Positions 62,060 to 64,000 of a stretch of DNA of 64,000 nucleotides are shown here, piece by piece; positions within the stretch are counted from its first letter, which is position 1, and every line of letters begins with the position of its first letter. The notes under the pieces were generated by a model that made no database searches, was not told the origin of the DNA, and saw only the letters and a list, made by a program, of their open reading frames with translations. The stretch is taken from the NCBI RefSeq assembly GCF_005491705.1, contig NZ_CP028092.1, positions 2,728,001 through 2,792,000 of the forward strand, read 5' to 3'. Made by a program: the position numbers and the translations under genes. Origin of the DNA: Pontibacter sp. SGAir0037. GTDB taxonomy: Bacteria > Bacteroidota > Bacteroidia > Cytophagales > Hymenobacteraceae.

Positions 62060-62827
62060 TTATTCACAAATAATCTGATCTTCAAATTCCACATTAACTC
62101 TTTTATATCTGTCCCAGCCCATTACGGGCAGCACTTCTTTATAAAAGACCAATAGTTTCTTAAATTTAGTCTCTACTTCGTCCGGCTTTCCGAACTCAAT
62201 AGTATGTTCTCCCACCTGGGGCAAAAACGACACTTTTCCTTTGCCGTCTATATGCATATGCGCGAGCTGAGCCTTCCAGAACTGATCCTTCTCTATGAAT
62301 TTTAACAGAGATAGATAAGCCTGTCCCGTAGAGTCCTGAAAAAATCCTTTATCCAAAGCTTTAGAATAAGCTGACTTAGTAATAGGGATAACACGTGCAG
62401 TATAGGTGTCTGATAAAGGAAGTACCGTTCCTTCTTCGTCGATATATACATCCTGGTCAGAGCGTAAAATGCGTGCAATAGGTCTGTTCTGTTTTACTAT
62501 AACATGTACATTTCCGTCCAGTCCTTTGTACACTTCAGCAGCTTTTACAAATTTGTGTGCCTCCAGCCTCTTCTCAAGATTCTTAAGCTCAATGTTGCTG
62601 TTTGGCAGTCCCTCCAGTTTGCGCTCCCCCTCCCGGGTTAGCAAGTCTCTTACCTCCTTATCTCCAATAAAGTAATTCTTGTATTCATTATCAATATTTA
62701 CATATACTTTTTTACAGATTTTTTCATTTTGCCTAGAATTTGCAAAACCTGCCAAAGCACCAATTGTAATTATGCTACAACCTGCAAAAATTAGAGATTT
62801 TATTTTCCTATTCAAGCCCATAAGCAT
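62060..62827 (-). CDS. ftsQ: Cell division protein FtsQ
   Basis: The 255-residue protein has one N-terminal membrane segment (SLIFAGCSIITIGALAGFA), then a POTRA-like domain (NLEKRLEAHKFVKAAEVYKG, with the typical strand VHVIVKQNRPIARI) and the FtsQ domain. ATG starts exist at 62827 and 62821; both overlap the end of murC. It links the cytoplasmic and periplasmic parts of the divisome. Confidence 0.9.
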   Translation of the reverse strand: MLMGLNRKIKSLIFAGCSIITIGALAGFANSRQNEKICKKVYVNIDNEYKNYFIGDKEVRDLLTREGERKLEGLPNSNIELKNLEKRLEAHKFVKAAEVYKGLDGNVHVIVKQNRPIARILRSDQDVYIDEEGTVLPLSDTYTARVIPITKSAYSKALDKGFFQDSTGQAYLSLLKFIEKDQFWKAQLAHMHIDGKGKVSFLPQVGEHTIEFGKPDEVETKFKKLLVFYKEVLPVMGWDRYKRVNVEFEDQIICE

Positions 62828-64000
62828 CTTTTTCTAAAAAATTTCTAATTGGCTCGATAAGTGTATCGATATCACCGGCCCCAACAGTAGCTAAAACGTC
62901 AAACTCTCGGTTTTTGCCCAAATTTCCCAGTAATTCCTCTTTCGACAACAGGGTTTTGACAGGGCTTGTAACCTTGTTTAAAATGATTTCTGATGTTACA
63001 CCAGTAATTGGCTTTTCCCGTGCTGGGTATATGTCCAGCAGCACCAGTTCATCGGCTTTACTCAGGCTCTCCGCAAACTCATCTGCAAAGTCGCGGGTGC
63101 GTGTATAAAGGTGTGGCTGGAAGATTACTTTCAGCTTTTTATCCGGGTACAATGCCCTTAAAGATGACATGAAAGCATCAATCTCTTTGGGGTGGTGCGC
63201 ATAGTCGTCGACATATACTTTGCCGTTGCCTTCAAACACAAAATCAAACCTGCGCCTTACTCCTTTAAAGGTTACCACTCCTTCCTGAATGGCAGTTGCC
63301 GGAACTCTCATGGCCTGCGCCACCATAACAGCAGCCAAAGTATTCTCAACATTATGAAAACCAGGCAGTCCCAGCTTCAGCGAAGCTATGTTACCGAAAG
63401 GCGTCTGAACATCGAAATTAAACCAACGCCCCTCAATATGAAGCCCTTGCACTACGCCATCGCCAGCTTCTAAGCTATACCGGATTACCTGTACCCCCTC
63501 CTGAATTTGATCCGTTAACCTGGAATCAGTATTTTCATTCAGTATGAGGCAGCCACCTGGCTTAATCTGGCTTATGAACTTTTGAAAAGTTCTGATTAAC
63601 TCTTCTTTATCGCCATAGATATCCAGGTGATCCGGATCAGCTGAGGTAACAATGGCAATATCAGGGTGTAGTGTCAGAAATGAACGGTCATATTCATCTG
63701 CCTCTACCACAATAGTCTCTCTTTCGCCGGCTGCAGTGCCGATCAGGAGGTTAGAGTTCAGGTTAACACTGATGCCTCCTAAAAAGGCAGAGCAACTTAT
63801 ACCGGCCTGGTGCAACAGGTGCGCGACAATAGAAGAAGTAGTGGTTTTACCATGCGTGCCGGCCACTGCCACCGTAAAAGCAGATGCTGTGATAATTCCT
63901 AAAACTTCAGATCTTTTCCTGATGGTATACCCGTTCTCTTTCAGGTATGCCCACTCCTGGTGCTCAGCCGGAATGGCAGGCGTTAGCACAACAAGTGTTT
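62808..64000 (-). CDS. murC: UDP-N-acetylmuramate--L-alanine ligase MurC, cut by the window edge
   Basis: At least 397 residues of the C-terminal part are present. The frame stays open through the right edge and reads TLVVLTPAIP there, typical of MurC before residue 100, so the GTG at 63989 is not the real start. Motifs are AGTHGKTTTSSIVAHLL (ATP), VVEADEYDRSFL, FHNVENTLAAV and DYAHHPKEIDAF. It adds the first amino acid to the peptidoglycan precursor. The stop overlaps ftsQ by 20 bp. Confidence 0.96.
   Translation of the reverse strand, partial: TLVVLTPAIPAEHQEWAYLKENGYTIRKRSEVLGIITASAFTVAVAGTHGKTTTSSIVAHLLHQAGISCSAFLGGISVNLNSNLLIGTAAGERETIVVEADEYDRSFLTLHPDIAIVTSADPDHLDIYGDKEELIRTFQKFISQIKPGGCLILNENTDSRLTDQIQEGVQVIRYSLEAGDGVVQGLHIEGRWFNFDVQTPFGNIASLKLGLPGFHNVENTLAAVMVAQAMRVPATAIQEGVVTFKGVRRRFDFVFEGNGKVYVDDYAHHPKEIDAFMSSLRALYPDKKLKVIFQPHLYTRTRDFADEFAESLSKADELVLLDIYPAREKPITGVTSEIILNKVTSPVKTLLSKEELLGNLGKNREFDVLATVGAGDIDTLIEPIRNFLEKDAYGLE

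Overview
The window looks like chromosomal DNA of a Bacteroidota bacterium of the order Cytophagales, probably close to Hymenobacteraceae (Pontibacter-like). The evidence is secreted proteins with type IX secretion sorting domains of both kinds (a C-terminal secretion domain on the 39759-43085 protease and a gliding-motility-type C-terminus on the 51915-54677 protein), promoter-like TAnnTTTG boxes, an SdhC-SdhA-SdhB complex with a cytochrome b558-type subunit, and an FtsZ with a long tail after its conserved peptide. The taxonomic call is inference.

Region 1 (1 to about 11365) is the right end of an integrated mobile island. It is much richer in A+T than the rest. It ends at the 3' part of a tRNA gene (11345-11365), 130 bp from a tyrosine integrase. 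It carries a DNA polymerase family A-like replication protein, a DpnM/DpnA-like pair of GATC methyltransferases converging on a four-gene operon (controller protein, an unknown protein, two different PD-(D/E)XK nucleases), a small ribbon-helix-helix-like protein behind a perfect 32-bp palindrome, a serine recombinase behind an inverted-repeat site, and several unknown small genes. By eye I find no GATC in the whole island although GATC is common next to it. This is the most interesting part of the window.

Region 2 (11.4-16.8 kb) holds three small SpoIIAA/STAS-like paralogues around a PAS histidine kinase, a VTT-domain membrane protein, tRNA-Pro(GGG) and a DUF805 protein. Region 3 (16.8-31.6 kb) is a nitrate-assimilation and molybdenum-cofactor cluster, almost all on the minus strand: nirB, nirD, moaC-moaB fusion, narK-type transporter, a nitrate reductase fused to its own FAD reductase and BFD domain, a rubredoxin fused to a siroheme-reductase-like fold, a TSUP transporter, moaD, moaE, a SelW-like protein and mobA. 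cobA for siroheme is divergent. Nitrate would be imported, reduced to nitrite and then ammonium, with the cofactors (Moco, siroheme) partly made by neighbouring genes.

Region 4 (32.4-37.0 kb) is a stressosome-type module RsbR-RsbS-RsbT followed by an ATPase/SpoIIE phosphatase and a hybrid histidine kinase, with a receiver-only response regulator converging on it. No sigma-B operon is present, so the output is probably two-component signalling. Region 5 (37.4-59.1 kb) is ordinary core and secreted-protein content: paaN, a subtilisin-like protease, aconitase, a thioredoxin-like lipoprotein, a polyprenyl synthase, folK, fabD, a large fibronectin-type surface protein and the sdhCAB operon. Region 6 (59.2-64 kb) is the end of the dcw cell-division cluster in the order murC (cut by the window edge), ftsQ, ftsA, ftsZ.
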